Source: Thiobacillus denitrificans (GTDB taxonomy: Bacteria; Pseudomonadota; Gammaproteobacteria; Burkholderiales; Thiobacillaceae). From it: a stretch of DNA of 31,982 bases. How positions within the stretch are numbered: position 1 is the first letter of the stretch; each line of letters opens with the position of its first letter. The stretch spans positions 1-31,982 of the forward strand of contig DILD01000035.1 in assembly GCA_002424845.1 (NCBI GenBank), read 5' to 3'. Position numbers and translations under genes: made by a program. Positions 19,188-26,134 of this stretch are shown one piece after another. The notes under the pieces were generated by a model. It was not told where the DNA came from, did not search any database, and saw only the letters and a program-made list of their open reading frames with translations.

Positions 19188-19193
19188 ATTGTA
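19188..19193 (-). promoter_or_regulatory. Candidate -10 of the his operon promoter
   Basis: Minus-strand TACAAT lies 38 bp upstream of the hisD GTG, giving a leader of about 31 bases. No good -35 is found at 16-18 bases. The short leader shows no run of histidine codons, so classical his attenuation is not supported. Confidence 0.35.
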
Positions 19194-19261
19194 CCGTTTT
19201 TTACCACGTTACCGCGTCTGGCAGGGCTTTCCCGGCTAACAGTCATACCCATTCCGGGAGT

Positions 19262-19290
19262 TAGACAAAGTCCAGATTGCTGATTATGAT
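19262..19290 (+). promoter_or_regulatory. Sigma-70 promoter of the Fur-family gene
   Basis: TAGACA (19262-19267) and TATGAT (19285-19290) are 17 bases apart, each one base off consensus. The predicted start near 19297 coincides with the first ATG, which would make the mRNA leaderless, or give a 20-base leader to the ATG at 19318. Confidence 0.5.
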
Positions 19291-19296
19291 AAGTGA

Positions 19297-19707
19297 ATGT
19301 ATTACTCGCGCGACAACATGGCAGGCTTGCTACGCAGCCACGACATCAATCCGACCCATCAACGGATCGAGATTGCGCATGCACTGTTTTCGCGGCAGGA
19401 ACATCTTTCGGCCGATCAGGTCATGGCAATCGTCAATACACGCCATTCCGAAACCTCCAAAGCCACGGTTTACAACACGCTCAAACTGTTCCTCGAAAAA
19501 GGCCTGGTGCGGGAAGTCATCGTCGATCCCAGCAAAGTGTTTTTCGACCCCAACACCAGTCCGCACCATCATCTTTACGAAGTCGACACCGGCAAACTGT
19601 CCGACATCGATGCCGAACACGTGCAGATATCCGGCCTGCCGCCACTGCCGGCCGGCATGGTGACTGAAGGCATCGATCTCATTGTGCGCGTCCGCCGCAC
19701 CGGCTGA
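19297..19707 (+). CDS. Fur-family transcriptional regulator, Irr-like, without cysteines
   Basis: Winged-helix metalloregulator of 136 residues. The recognition region is SKATVYNTLKLFLEKGLV (about 54-71) and the metal-site run HHH is at 90-92 (TSPHHHLYEVDTGKL). There is not a single cysteine, so the structural CxxC zinc site of Fur, Zur and classic PerR is absent; this and the HHH motif point to the Irr/PerR-like side, sensing haem-iron or peroxide by histidine ligands. The exact class is inferred. The start is the ATG at 19297 or the internal ATG at 19318; neither has a clear ribosome site. It is divergent from hisD and 17 bp before the DUF2007 gene. Confidence 0.88.
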   Translation: MYYSRDNMAGLLRSHDINPTHQRIEIAHALFSRQEHLSADQVMAIVNTRHSETSKATVYNTLKLFLEKGLVREVIVDPSKVFFDPNTSPHHHLYEVDTGKLSDIDAEHVQISGLPPLPAGMVTEGIDLIVRVRRTG

Positions 19708-19724
19708 TCTCCCAAGGCCCGTCG

Positions 19725-20033
19725 ATGAAACGGGTTCACATCGCCCCGACCCTGCTTGATGCCCAACTGGCCGCCGATGCGCTATCCAGCCTTGGCATCA
19801 TCAGTCACATCTTCAATGCCAACGCAGCGGGGGCTCTGGGAGAAGTGCCCTTCATGCAGGCACAACCTGAAGTATGGGTTGACGACGACGCATATGAAAC
19901 GCAGGCACGCGAAGCGCTGGCGGGTTTATTGAATGCGCAGCCAGGCGCGGAGAAAATCTGCCCACATTGCGGCGAACCCAACCCGGGCAATTTCCTGAGC
20001 TGTTGGCAATGCGGGGGCGCGCTGCCGGACTGA
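19725..20033 (+). CDS. DUF2007-type protein with C-terminal zinc ribbon
   Basis: Small protein of 102 residues. The N-terminal 70 residues (MKRVHIAPTLLDAQLAADAL and on) look like the DUF2007/putative signal-transducing fold, seen as a ferredoxin-like alpha/beta pattern with acidic WVDDDAYE. The C-terminus is a zinc ribbon with Cys79, Cys82, Cys93 and Cys96 (CPHCGEPN, then CWQCGGALPD). It lies 17 bp after the Fur-family gene, so they may be cotranscribed. Function is unknown; protein or nucleic acid binding through the ribbon is a guess. Confidence 0.8.
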   Translation: MKRVHIAPTLLDAQLAADALSSLGIISHIFNANAAGALGEVPFMQAQPEVWVDDDAYETQAREALAGLLNAQPGAEKICPHCGEPNPGNFLSCWQCGGALPD

Positions 20034-20046
20034 ACTGATTAGAGGG

Positions 20047-20415
20047 TCAGGGCAATGGCGGCTTCTGAGCGAGCGCCTCGATATGCTGTTGGTACTGAAG
20101 CGCAAAAACACGCTCCAGTTCATCGATCGTTTCCACCGAAGGCACACCATGTACCAGATGACGGGTCATCTGCGCCGATGCCTCATGGAAAATCCGGTTA
20201 CGCTCCAGCATCGGGTAAGTCTGTATCAAACGCTGAATCGCCTTGACTACATTTTCCTTTTCGGGGCGCGGGATAGGTAAGGGCTCGGTGGGCGGCCTCT
20301 CGGCAATTTCGAGACTTTCCTTGCCCGCCAGGAATTCGGCATATTCCAGCAAGGCCTGTTGCCGGCCTTCCGACAATGAACGAAAGATCGAAACCAGGCG
20401 TTTGCTGTCGCGCAT
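20047..20415 (-). CDS. Conserved hypothetical small protein coupled to LysR gene
   Basis: 122 residues, not assigned to a family with confidence. The N-terminal part (SLSEGRQQALLEYAEFLAGKES, about 14-35) resembles the short helix of DUF2281-like proteins that often act as antitoxin-type or small regulatory helices. A Pro-rich linker (RPPTEPLPIPRPEKE, about 40-54) follows, then a mostly helical segment with no cysteine and no membrane span. Its ATG overlaps the LysR stop by one base (TGATG), so the two are coupled and probably functionally linked. It converges on the DUF2007 gene across a 13-bp gap. Confidence 0.75.
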   Translation of the reverse strand: MRDSKRLVSIFRSLSEGRQQALLEYAEFLAGKESLEIAERPPTEPLPIPRPEKENVVKAIQRLIQTYPMLERNRIFHEASAQMTRHLVHGVPSVETIDELERVFALQYQQHIEALAQKPPLP

Positions 20416-21359
20416 CAGCGGCTGCGCCCCTTGGCTGGACGTTTCATTGAAACAATTTCAACGTTGCACTGCTGAAACTTGTTTTCAACAAAGCTGATGA
20501 ATGCATCGAGCAGCTTGCTTCGGAACTTTTCCGGTGCAAAGACCATGGATAACTGACGCGTCAGCCTGGGGTTCAACGGCACCGCGACCAGCGTGCCCAG
20601 TTGAATTTCCTTGGTAACGGTCGAAGCCGACATGATGGCCACGCCCAGATTGGCTTCGACCGCACCCTTGATCGCCTCACGGCTGCCAAGTTCCATTTCG
20701 ATATTCAGATCGTCCGGATTGACGCCATTGCTCTTGAAGAAATCATCAACGACCTCGCGCGTACCCGAGCCATGCTCACGCGAGACGTAAGGCTGCTCGG
20801 CAATATCAAGGGCACTCACACCGGAACGTGACGCCAAAGCATGGCTGGGGGCGCAAATCATCACCAGTTCATCTTCGCAGCAAGCCAGTGTCGTCAGGTT
20901 GGGATTGTGCGAGGGAGCCTCGATCAAGCCGACATCCAGCGAATGGTCCGCCACTTTCGCCGCCACGGTTTCCGAGTTGGCCACGGTCAGTCGCGCCTGC
21001 ACTTGCGGGAAACGCTCCTTGAACTCGCCCAGAATACGCGGCAACTGATACTCGGCAATGGTAGTGGACGCGCCAATCATCAAAGGGCCTGTGACCTGCC
21101 CGGTCAGTTCGCCGACACGTGCTTCCATCTCACCGGTCAGCGCCAGAATGCGCTCGGCATAACCCAGCACCAAGTCGCCGACGGGCGTCATCGATATTTT
21201 GCCGTGGCTACGCTCGAACAGGCGCGTATTGAAATGCTCTTCCAGCTGCTTGACCTGAAAGGTCACTGCCGGCTGGGTCATATAAAGGATATCCGCCGCT
21301 TTAGTGAAACTGAGCTGCTTGGCCACGGTGTAAAATACTTGGAGTCTGCGGTCGGCCAT
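20415..21359 (-). CDS. LysR-family transcriptional regulator (CysL/CbbR-like)
   Basis: 314 residues from the ATG at 21359; an in-frame TTG further upstream is less likely. The N-terminal winged helix (about 1-60, with LSFTKAADILYMTQPAVTF at about 17-35) is followed by the two-lobed effector domain, where GASTTIAEYQLPRIL (about 97-111) opens lobe I. The overall type recalls CysL, YeiE and CbbR, which respond to sulfur or carbon metabolites. No target operon such as cbb or cys lies adjacent, so its role is open. It is divergent from the LplT gene and overlaps the small downstream gene by one base. Confidence 0.9.
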   Translation of the reverse strand: MADRRLQVFYTVAKQLSFTKAADILYMTQPAVTFQVKQLEEHFNTRLFERSHGKISMTPVGDLVLGYAERILALTGEMEARVGELTGQVTGPLMIGASTTIAEYQLPRILGEFKERFPQVQARLTVANSETVAAKVADHSLDVGLIEAPSHNPNLTTLACCEDELVMICAPSHALASRSGVSALDIAEQPYVSREHGSGTREVVDDFFKSNGVNPDDLNIEMELGSREAIKGAVEANLGVAIMSASTVTKEIQLGTLVAVPLNPRLTRQLSMVFAPEKFRSKLLDAFISFVENKFQQCNVEIVSMKRPAKGRSR

Positions 21360-21392
21360 AAATCCCCGTCCATGGGTCAAAAAAGATTTTTA

Positions 21393-21419
21393 TTCAACCA
21401 CAAACCCGACCGTGTTGAA
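21393..21419. promoter_or_regulatory. Candidate LysR operator in the LysR/LplT divergent region
   Basis: An inverted repeat TTCAAC-N15-GTTGAA lies 34 bp upstream of the LysR ATG and about 95 bp before the transporter. LysR proteins commonly bind dyads in such divergent regions. On the plus strand a possible TTGAAA -35 (21415-21420) overlaps it. Support is from position and symmetry only. Confidence 0.35.
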
Positions 21420-21513
21420 ACCATCCCGCAACCAAGCCATTGTATTCTCAGACCTTTCGTTCGACCTTGAGCGCCATCTTGGCGCGCTTGGCCGCCGTCC
21501 CTGACCCAGTCCT

Positions 21514-22731
21514 GTGAACCGCGCGTTTTACATCATTCTGTTGGCGCAGTTCCTGTCCGCATTGGCGGACAACGCCCTGCTATTTGCAGCCATCGGCCTG
21601 CTATTGTTCTTTTCGGCACCCGAATGGTTTTCCCCCCTCCTGCAAACCGTTTTCGTGATTGCCTACATCGTGCTGGCGCCGCTGGTGGGGCCGTTTGCCG
21701 ACGCGCTGCCAAAGGGCCGCGTCATGCTCATTGCCAACTCGGTTAAATTCACCGGCTGCCTCACCATGCTGGCCGGCCTGCACCCCTTGCTGGCCTATGC
21801 CATCGTCGGCATCGGCGCAGCCATGTATTCGCCCGCCAAATACGGAATCCTCACCGAATTGCTGCCGCCCGAAAAGCTTGTTGTCGCCAACAGCTGGATG
21901 GAGGGCACCACGGTGGCCGCCATCGTGCTCGGTGCCATCATCGGCGGCGCGCTCATCAACCCGGCGTTCGCCGAAAGCATCCTGCTCAACATCAGCCTCG
22001 ACAGCCAGCTGATCGCCCCCAAATTTGCCATAGCCGTCATCACCAGCCTGTACCTGGGCGCGGCCATCATCAACCTGTTCATTCCGCGCCTGCCGATCGA
22101 TCACATGCTGCCGAGCAAGTCGCCGCTGTTCGTCCTGCACGATTTCTGGCACAGCTTCAAACTGCTGTGGCGCGACCCGCTCGGCCAGGTGTCGCTTGCC
22201 GTCACCACCCTGTTCTGGGGCGTCGGTGCCACACTGCGCCTGCTCATCATCGCCTGGGCCGCGCTCAACCTGAAGTACGGCCTCGATCAGGCGACCCAGC
22301 TCACTGCGGCCACCGCGCTCGGTATCGCCATCGGCTCGGTTCTGGCCGGGAAATTCGTCCAGCTGCAACGCGCTGTCAGCGTACTGCCGGCAGGCATCAT
22401 CCTGGGGTTTGTACCGATTGCCCTGATCTGGGTAGAAAGCCTGCTCCCCGCCCTGCTGTTGCTGCTGCTGGCAGGGACGCTGGCGGGTTACTTCGTGGTG
22501 CCGATGAATGCCCTGCTACAGCACCGCGGGCATTTGCTGATGGGGGCAGGCCACTCCATTGCCCAGCAAAACTTCAACGAGAACATCAGCATCCTCGTAC
22601 TGACCGGTGCCTACGCCCTGATGATGCGTGCCGACTGGCACATCCACACCATCATCTGGGTGTTCGGTCTATTCATCAGCAGTGTGATGACAGCCATCTG
22701 GCTGAGGCATCGCAATGATGTCGTTCATTAA
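21514..22731 (+). CDS. lplT: LplT-like lysophospholipid transporter (MFS)
   Basis: Inner-membrane major facilitator of 405 residues with about 12 hydrophobic helices. The N-terminus (LAQFLSALADNALLFAAIGL, near 9-28) and the loop PLVGPFADALPKGRVM (about 58-73) fit LplT, which flips lysophospholipids inward for re-acylation by Aas. No aas gene is next to it, so acyltransfer must be encoded elsewhere. It starts at GTG 21514 without an obvious ribosome site. Its TAA overlaps the stop of the converging stomatin gene by 3 bases. Confidence 0.87.
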   Translation: MNRAFYIILLAQFLSALADNALLFAAIGLLLFFSAPEWFSPLLQTVFVIAYIVLAPLVGPFADALPKGRVMLIANSVKFTGCLTMLAGLHPLLAYAIVGIGAAMYSPAKYGILTELLPPEKLVVANSWMEGTTVAAIVLGAIIGGALINPAFAESILLNISLDSQLIAPKFAIAVITSLYLGAAIINLFIPRLPIDHMLPSKSPLFVLHDFWHSFKLLWRDPLGQVSLAVTTLFWGVGATLRLLIIAWAALNLKYGLDQATQLTAATALGIAIGSVLAGKFVQLQRAVSVLPAGIILGFVPIALIWVESLLPALLLLLLAGTLAGYFVVPMNALLQHRGHLLMGAGHSIAQQNFNENISILVLTGAYALMMRADWHIHTIIWVFGLFISSVMTAIWLRHRNDVVH

Positions 22732-23645
22732 TTATTCACGTTCTGCGACTTCACCACGCTCATCGCCCCCGCAATCAGCGAACTGATATCCGCCATATTG
22801 GAGGGCACGATCAGGGTGTTGCCCGTCCGGGCGATACCGGCGAAAGCTTCAACGTATTTCTCAGCGACCTTGAGATTCACCGCATGCATGCCGCCGGGCA
22901 GTTCGACTGCCTGGGCAACGCGAGCGATAGCTTCGGCGTTTGCAGCGGCAATGGACTTGATCGCCTCAGCTTCACCGAGTGCGACGTTGATCGCAGCCTG
23001 TTTCTCGCCTTCGGATTCCTGGATGGCGGCATTGCGTGCGCCGGTGGCGATATTGATCTGTTCCTGCATGCGCCCTTCGGATGAAGCGATCAATGCGCGC
23101 TTTTCGCGCTCGGCGGTGATCTGCCGCTGCATGGCGTGAAGAATTTCCTTCGGCGGGGTGAGATCCTTGATCTCATAGCGCAGCACCTTGACACCCCAGT
23201 TGGTGGAAGCCTCGTTCAGCGCCAGCACCACACCGCGGTTGATATCATCGCGCTCCTCGAAGGTGCGGTCCATTTCCATACGGCCGATCAGCGAACGCAG
23301 GGTGGTCTGCGCCAGTTGCGAGATCGCATCGATATAGTTACTTGCACCGTAGGACGCCATTTTCGGATCGGTGACCTGAAAGTAGAGGATGCCATCGACG
23401 GCCAGTTGGGTGTTGTCACGCGTGATGCAGACCTGACTCGGCACGTCGAGGGGGATTTCCTTCAGCGAGTGCTTGTAGGCAACCTTATCAATGAAAGGAA
23501 TGACCAGATTGAGGCCTGGCCCGAGCACCGCGTAGAATTTTCCGAGCCGCTCAACCACCCAGGCATTCTGCTGCGGCACGACGCGCACACCCTTGGCGAC
23601 GACGATGGCAATAACGACAAGAATAACGAATACGACCAAGTCCAT
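22728..23645 (-). CDS. SPFH/stomatin-like membrane protein (QmcA type)
   Basis: 305-residue band-7 protein. An N-terminal membrane helix (2-20) is followed by the SPFH domain (about 20-180, starting VRVVPQQNAWVVERLGKF), then an Ala/Glu-rich coiled coil (about 170-250) that drives oligomerisation, and a C-terminal segment. It probably forms cage-like membrane microdomain assemblies, as known for the QmcA/stomatin group. The nfeD gene ends 15 bp upstream; stomatin-NfeD pairs are a well-known conserved couple. A GGGGGA ribosome site precedes the ATG. It ends the lemA-TPM-TPM-nfeD-SPFH run. Confidence 0.93.
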   Translation of the reverse strand: MDLVVFVILVVIAIVVAKGVRVVPQQNAWVVERLGKFYAVLGPGLNLVIPFIDKVAYKHSLKEIPLDVPSQVCITRDNTQLAVDGILYFQVTDPKMASYGASNYIDAISQLAQTTLRSLIGRMEMDRTFEERDDINRGVVLALNEASTNWGVKVLRYEIKDLTPPKEILHAMQRQITAEREKRALIASSEGRMQEQINIATGARNAAIQESEGEKQAAINVALGEAEAIKSIAAANAEAIARVAQAVELPGGMHAVNLKVAEKYVEAFAGIARTGNTLIVPSNMADISSLIAGAMSVVKSQNVNN

Positions 23646-23660
23646 TTGATTTCCCCCTGA

Positions 23661-24068
23661 TTAATTGCCCAGTACCAGCGTATTACCCCTGACAGCCCGA
23701 ATCACCATCGGCCGGGCGCTATCCACCTCGATGTTCTCAGCTTCGGCGTCCCACAGTGCGCCACGGTATTTAACCTGGCCATGGCCATCCTGCCAGGACT
23801 CGACCAAAACGGTCTGGCCGATGTCCATGTCCTGCACGGAAGATTCCGGATGTTCGGTATTTCGCTTCCAGTGGCGCAGCGCCACCGTACCCAGAACGGC
23901 GATCACGCCCGCAGTCGCCAGTTGCGCCACCATGCTGGCGCCAAGCCAGGCGGCCACGCCTGCGGCAGCTGCGGCCAGACCATACACCAGCAGATAAAAC
24001 GTCCCGCTGGTCAATTCCACGCCCACCAGTACCGCCGCCAGAACCCACCATACGATATAAGCCTGCAT
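23661..24068 (-). CDS. NfeD-family membrane protein (short form)
   Basis: 135 residues, the short NfeD without a protease domain. Three or so membrane helices fill the first 65 residues, and the C-terminal 70 form an OB-fold-like domain (from about 80: DIGQTVLVESWQDGHGQVKY). It partners stomatin-type SPFH proteins, here the next gene. The ATG at 24068 is preferred over the GTG just before because GGAG lies 5 bases upstream. The preceding TPM gene ends 9 bp away. Confidence 0.9.
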   Translation of the reverse strand: MQAYIVWWVLAAVLVGVELTSGTFYLLVYGLAAAAAGVAAWLGASMVAQLATAGVIAVLGTVALRHWKRNTEHPESSVQDMDIGQTVLVESWQDGHGQVKYRGALWDAEAENIEVDSARPMVIRAVRGNTLVLGN

Positions 24069-24077
24069 CACCGCTCC

Positions 24078-24596
24078 TCACAAAATCACCGGCCGATTCG
24101 CCAATTCATCCGGATTATCCCCTGAAGAGGATACCTGGCCGGACAGCGGAAAATGTTGCGCCAGCAGTTCACTGGCCTGCCGGATGCCTTCCAATGCGCC
24201 CCGCTCGAACTCACCGCGCCGAAACGCCGCTTCCATCGTCCGCGCCACCGCGTCCCATTCACGCTGCCCGACCCGTGCCGCAATGCCGCGGTCGGCAACG
24301 ATTTCGATGTCATGGTCGGCCAGCAGCAGATAAATCAGCACACCACTGTTGTGCTCGGTATCCCACACATGCAAGCTGGAAAACACCTCGATGGCGCGTT
24401 CGCGGCCGCTCATGCCGCACCATGAAGCCCCTGCGGGCAGGCTGTTCTCGATTGCGAAACGGATCTCGCCGCCGTGAGTGACTTCGCTTGCCTGGATCGC
24501 TGCCTCGATGGCATCGAGCGTAGTTCGAGGGAACGCCCGCCGCCATGCCCAGGGCGGCATGAACATATGTTTGAACACACGCTTGATGTTCACCAT
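24078..24596 (-). CDS. TPM-domain protein, soluble
   Basis: 172 residues with a TPM (TLP18.3/Psb32/MOLO-1) alpha/beta domain over about 27-150; ERAIEVFSSLHVWDTEHNSGVLIYLLLADHDIEIVADRGIA is characteristic in its order (catalogue of short motifs: NSGVLIYLLLADHDIEIVAD). No signal peptide or membrane helix, unlike its neighbour. Its ATG overlaps the upstream TPM gene by 7 bases (ATGGTGA), and the GGA/GGG glycine codons of that gene act as the ribosome site. Role unknown; the LemA-TPM-TPM trio is a recurrent neighbourhood suggesting a joint membrane function. Confidence 0.87.
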   Translation of the reverse strand: MVNIKRVFKHMFMPPWAWRRAFPRTTLDAIEAAIQASEVTHGGEIRFAIENSLPAGASWCGMSGRERAIEVFSSLHVWDTEHNSGVLIYLLLADHDIEIVADRGIAARVGQREWDAVARTMEAAFRRGEFERGALEGIRQASELLAQHFPLSGQVSSSGDNPDELANRPVIL

Positions 24597-25426
24597 GAAC
24601 CCGATGCCCCTCCGCCGCCAAATCCTCCCCCGCCGCCGCCACCGAACCCGCCGCCGCCCCCAAATCCACCACTGCCACTACTGGACCAGCCACTGCCATG
24701 TCGCCCCCCGCCGGCCACGCCAACGAAAACGAACACGGCAACGAACAACAACAGCGGCGTCAATCCCAGCAGCATCGCCCCCACGACACCGCTTCCAAGC
24801 GCCGAAATCCCGCCCGCAGCCGGACGGCTCATCAGCATGGCGAGCACCCAGCCTGCGGCCAGGCCGCCAACGATGAGCATGACAAAGGGGCCATCGCTCT
24901 CACTGCTATCCGTCGCGCCGGGCTGCGGCAATGGCTCGCCTTCGATCAGGCGCATCAGTTGCAGTACGCCGGCGTCGATGCCACCGTAATAATCGCCTGC
25001 CTTGAAATAAGGGGTGATGGTTTCGGCGATCACACGCTTGGCAATCGCATCCGGGATCGCCCCCTCCAGCCCGTAGCCAACCTCCAGCCGCAACGTGCGG
25101 TCATCCTTCGCAACAATCAGGATCACCCCGTCGTCTATTTTCGCGCGGCCGATTTTCCATTGCTCGGCGACCCGGATACCAAACTGGGCGATGTCTTCCG
25201 GCTGGGTGCTGGAAACAATGAGAACGGCAATCTGGCTGCCTTTCTTCGACTCGAATGCCGCAAGCCGATTTTCCAGCTCAGCCTGCTGGCTTGCGCTGAG
25301 CGTAGCCGTCAGATCCGTGACGCGGTGGGACAACTCAGGCACAGCAACCGCTGCCCAGACCGGGCATGCGAACAGCAACAGAAGGAAACCGAGGGCGGAT
25401 CGCCCCCGGTTATTCAAAATGATCAA
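24590..25426 (-). CDS. TPM-domain secreted membrane protein with glycine-rich tail (YgcG-like)
   Basis: 278 residues. A signal peptide (about 1-25, cleaved near WAAVA) precedes a periplasmic TPM domain (about 31-150, with DDGVILIVAKDDRTLRLEVG). Two membrane segments follow (about 182-200 and 212-240), then a Gly/Ser/Phe-rich tail (about 243-278) typical of the YgcG/DUF1517 group. Initiation has to be at TTG 25426 or TTG 25417, as no ATG is available and no clear ribosome site is seen. It begins 6 bp after lemA. Confidence 0.9.
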   Translation of the reverse strand: MIILNNRGRSALGFLLLLFACPVWAAVAVPELSHRVTDLTATLSASQQAELENRLAAFESKKGSQIAVLIVSSTQPEDIAQFGIRVAEQWKIGRAKIDDGVILIVAKDDRTLRLEVGYGLEGAIPDAIAKRVIAETITPYFKAGDYYGGIDAGVLQLMRLIEGEPLPQPGATDSSESDGPFVMLIVGGLAAGWVLAMLMSRPAAGGISALGSGVVGAMLLGLTPLLLFVAVFVFVGVAGGGRHGSGWSSSGSGGFGGGGGFGGGGGGGFGGGGASGSW

Positions 25427-25432
25427 GCTTTA

Positions 25433-26101
25433 TCAGTAGCCATGCGACAGGCTGCCGGAGGCACTGCTGTCCTTTGCCGGCGCAGTGGGCGCGGTAGAAG
25501 ACCCACCGAAATCAACCTTCGGCGGCACCGCAATGGCGGCCTCGTTCTCAACCGTGAAGCCAGGCCTGGTTTGATAACCGAACAGCATCGCGGTGAGATT
25601 GGATGGGAAGGAACGCACCGTGACGTTATAGGTTTTCACTGCGGCAATATAGCGGTTGCGCGCAACCGTAATGCGGTTCTCGGTTCCTTCCAACTGCGCC
25701 TGCAAATCACGGAACAAACCATCCGCCTTCAATTGGGGATAGTTTTCCGCCACCAGCAGCAGACGTGAAATTGCGCTGGTAAGTTGCCCCTGCGCAGCAA
25801 TGAATTTCTGGAACGCCGCTTCATCGTTGACCAGTTCGGGCGTCGCCTGAATCGATCCGACACGAGCACGCGCCTCCGTCACAGAGGTGAACACCTCCTG
25901 TTCGTGCGCTGCGTAGCCTTTCACCACGTTAACCAGGTTCGGCACCAGGTCGGCGCGCCGCTGATACTGGTTCAACACCTCAGCCCAGGTAGCCTTGATA
26001 TCTTCGTCGGTGGCCTGCAGCGTGTTGTAGCCGCATCCGGAAAGAGCCAGCAACATGAATGTCGCGCTTACCCATTTGAATGCAATACGCCAATTGAACA
26101 T
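25433..26101 (-). CDS. lemA: LemA family lipoprotein
   Basis: 222 residues with a lipoprotein signal ending in the lipobox LALSGC, so Cys23 is probably lipidated. The helical LemA domain follows, including the hallmark YQRRADLVPNLVNVVKGYA (about 46-64). The C-terminus carries a low-complexity Ser/Ala/Pro/Gly tail. A strong AGGAGG lies 6 bases before the ATG. It heads the lemA-TPM-TPM-nfeD-SPFH run. Molecular function of LemA is not established; it recurs beside TPM-domain genes. Confidence 0.94.
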   Translation of the reverse strand: MFNWRIAFKWVSATFMLLALSGCGYNTLQATDEDIKATWAEVLNQYQRRADLVPNLVNVVKGYAAHEQEVFTSVTEARARVGSIQATPELVNDEAAFQKFIAAQGQLTSAISRLLLVAENYPQLKADGLFRDLQAQLEGTENRITVARNRYIAAVKTYNVTVRSFPSNLTAMLFGYQTRPGFTVENEAAIAVPPKVDFGGSSTAPTAPAKDSSASGSLSHGY

Positions 26102-26134
26102 GTCAACCTCCTGTGATTGTTATATGAGTTTAGT

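Noticed and set aside
21471..21485. Short hairpin GCGCC-ATCTT-GGCGC before the LplT-like gene
   Set aside because: Only 5 bp of GC-rich stem with no T-tract and no nearby gene end, expected by chance.
24600..24700. CCG/CCC-rich tract that looks like a simple repeat
   Set aside because: It is the codon pattern of the glycine-rich tail of the TPM protein on the minus strand, usual for this family.
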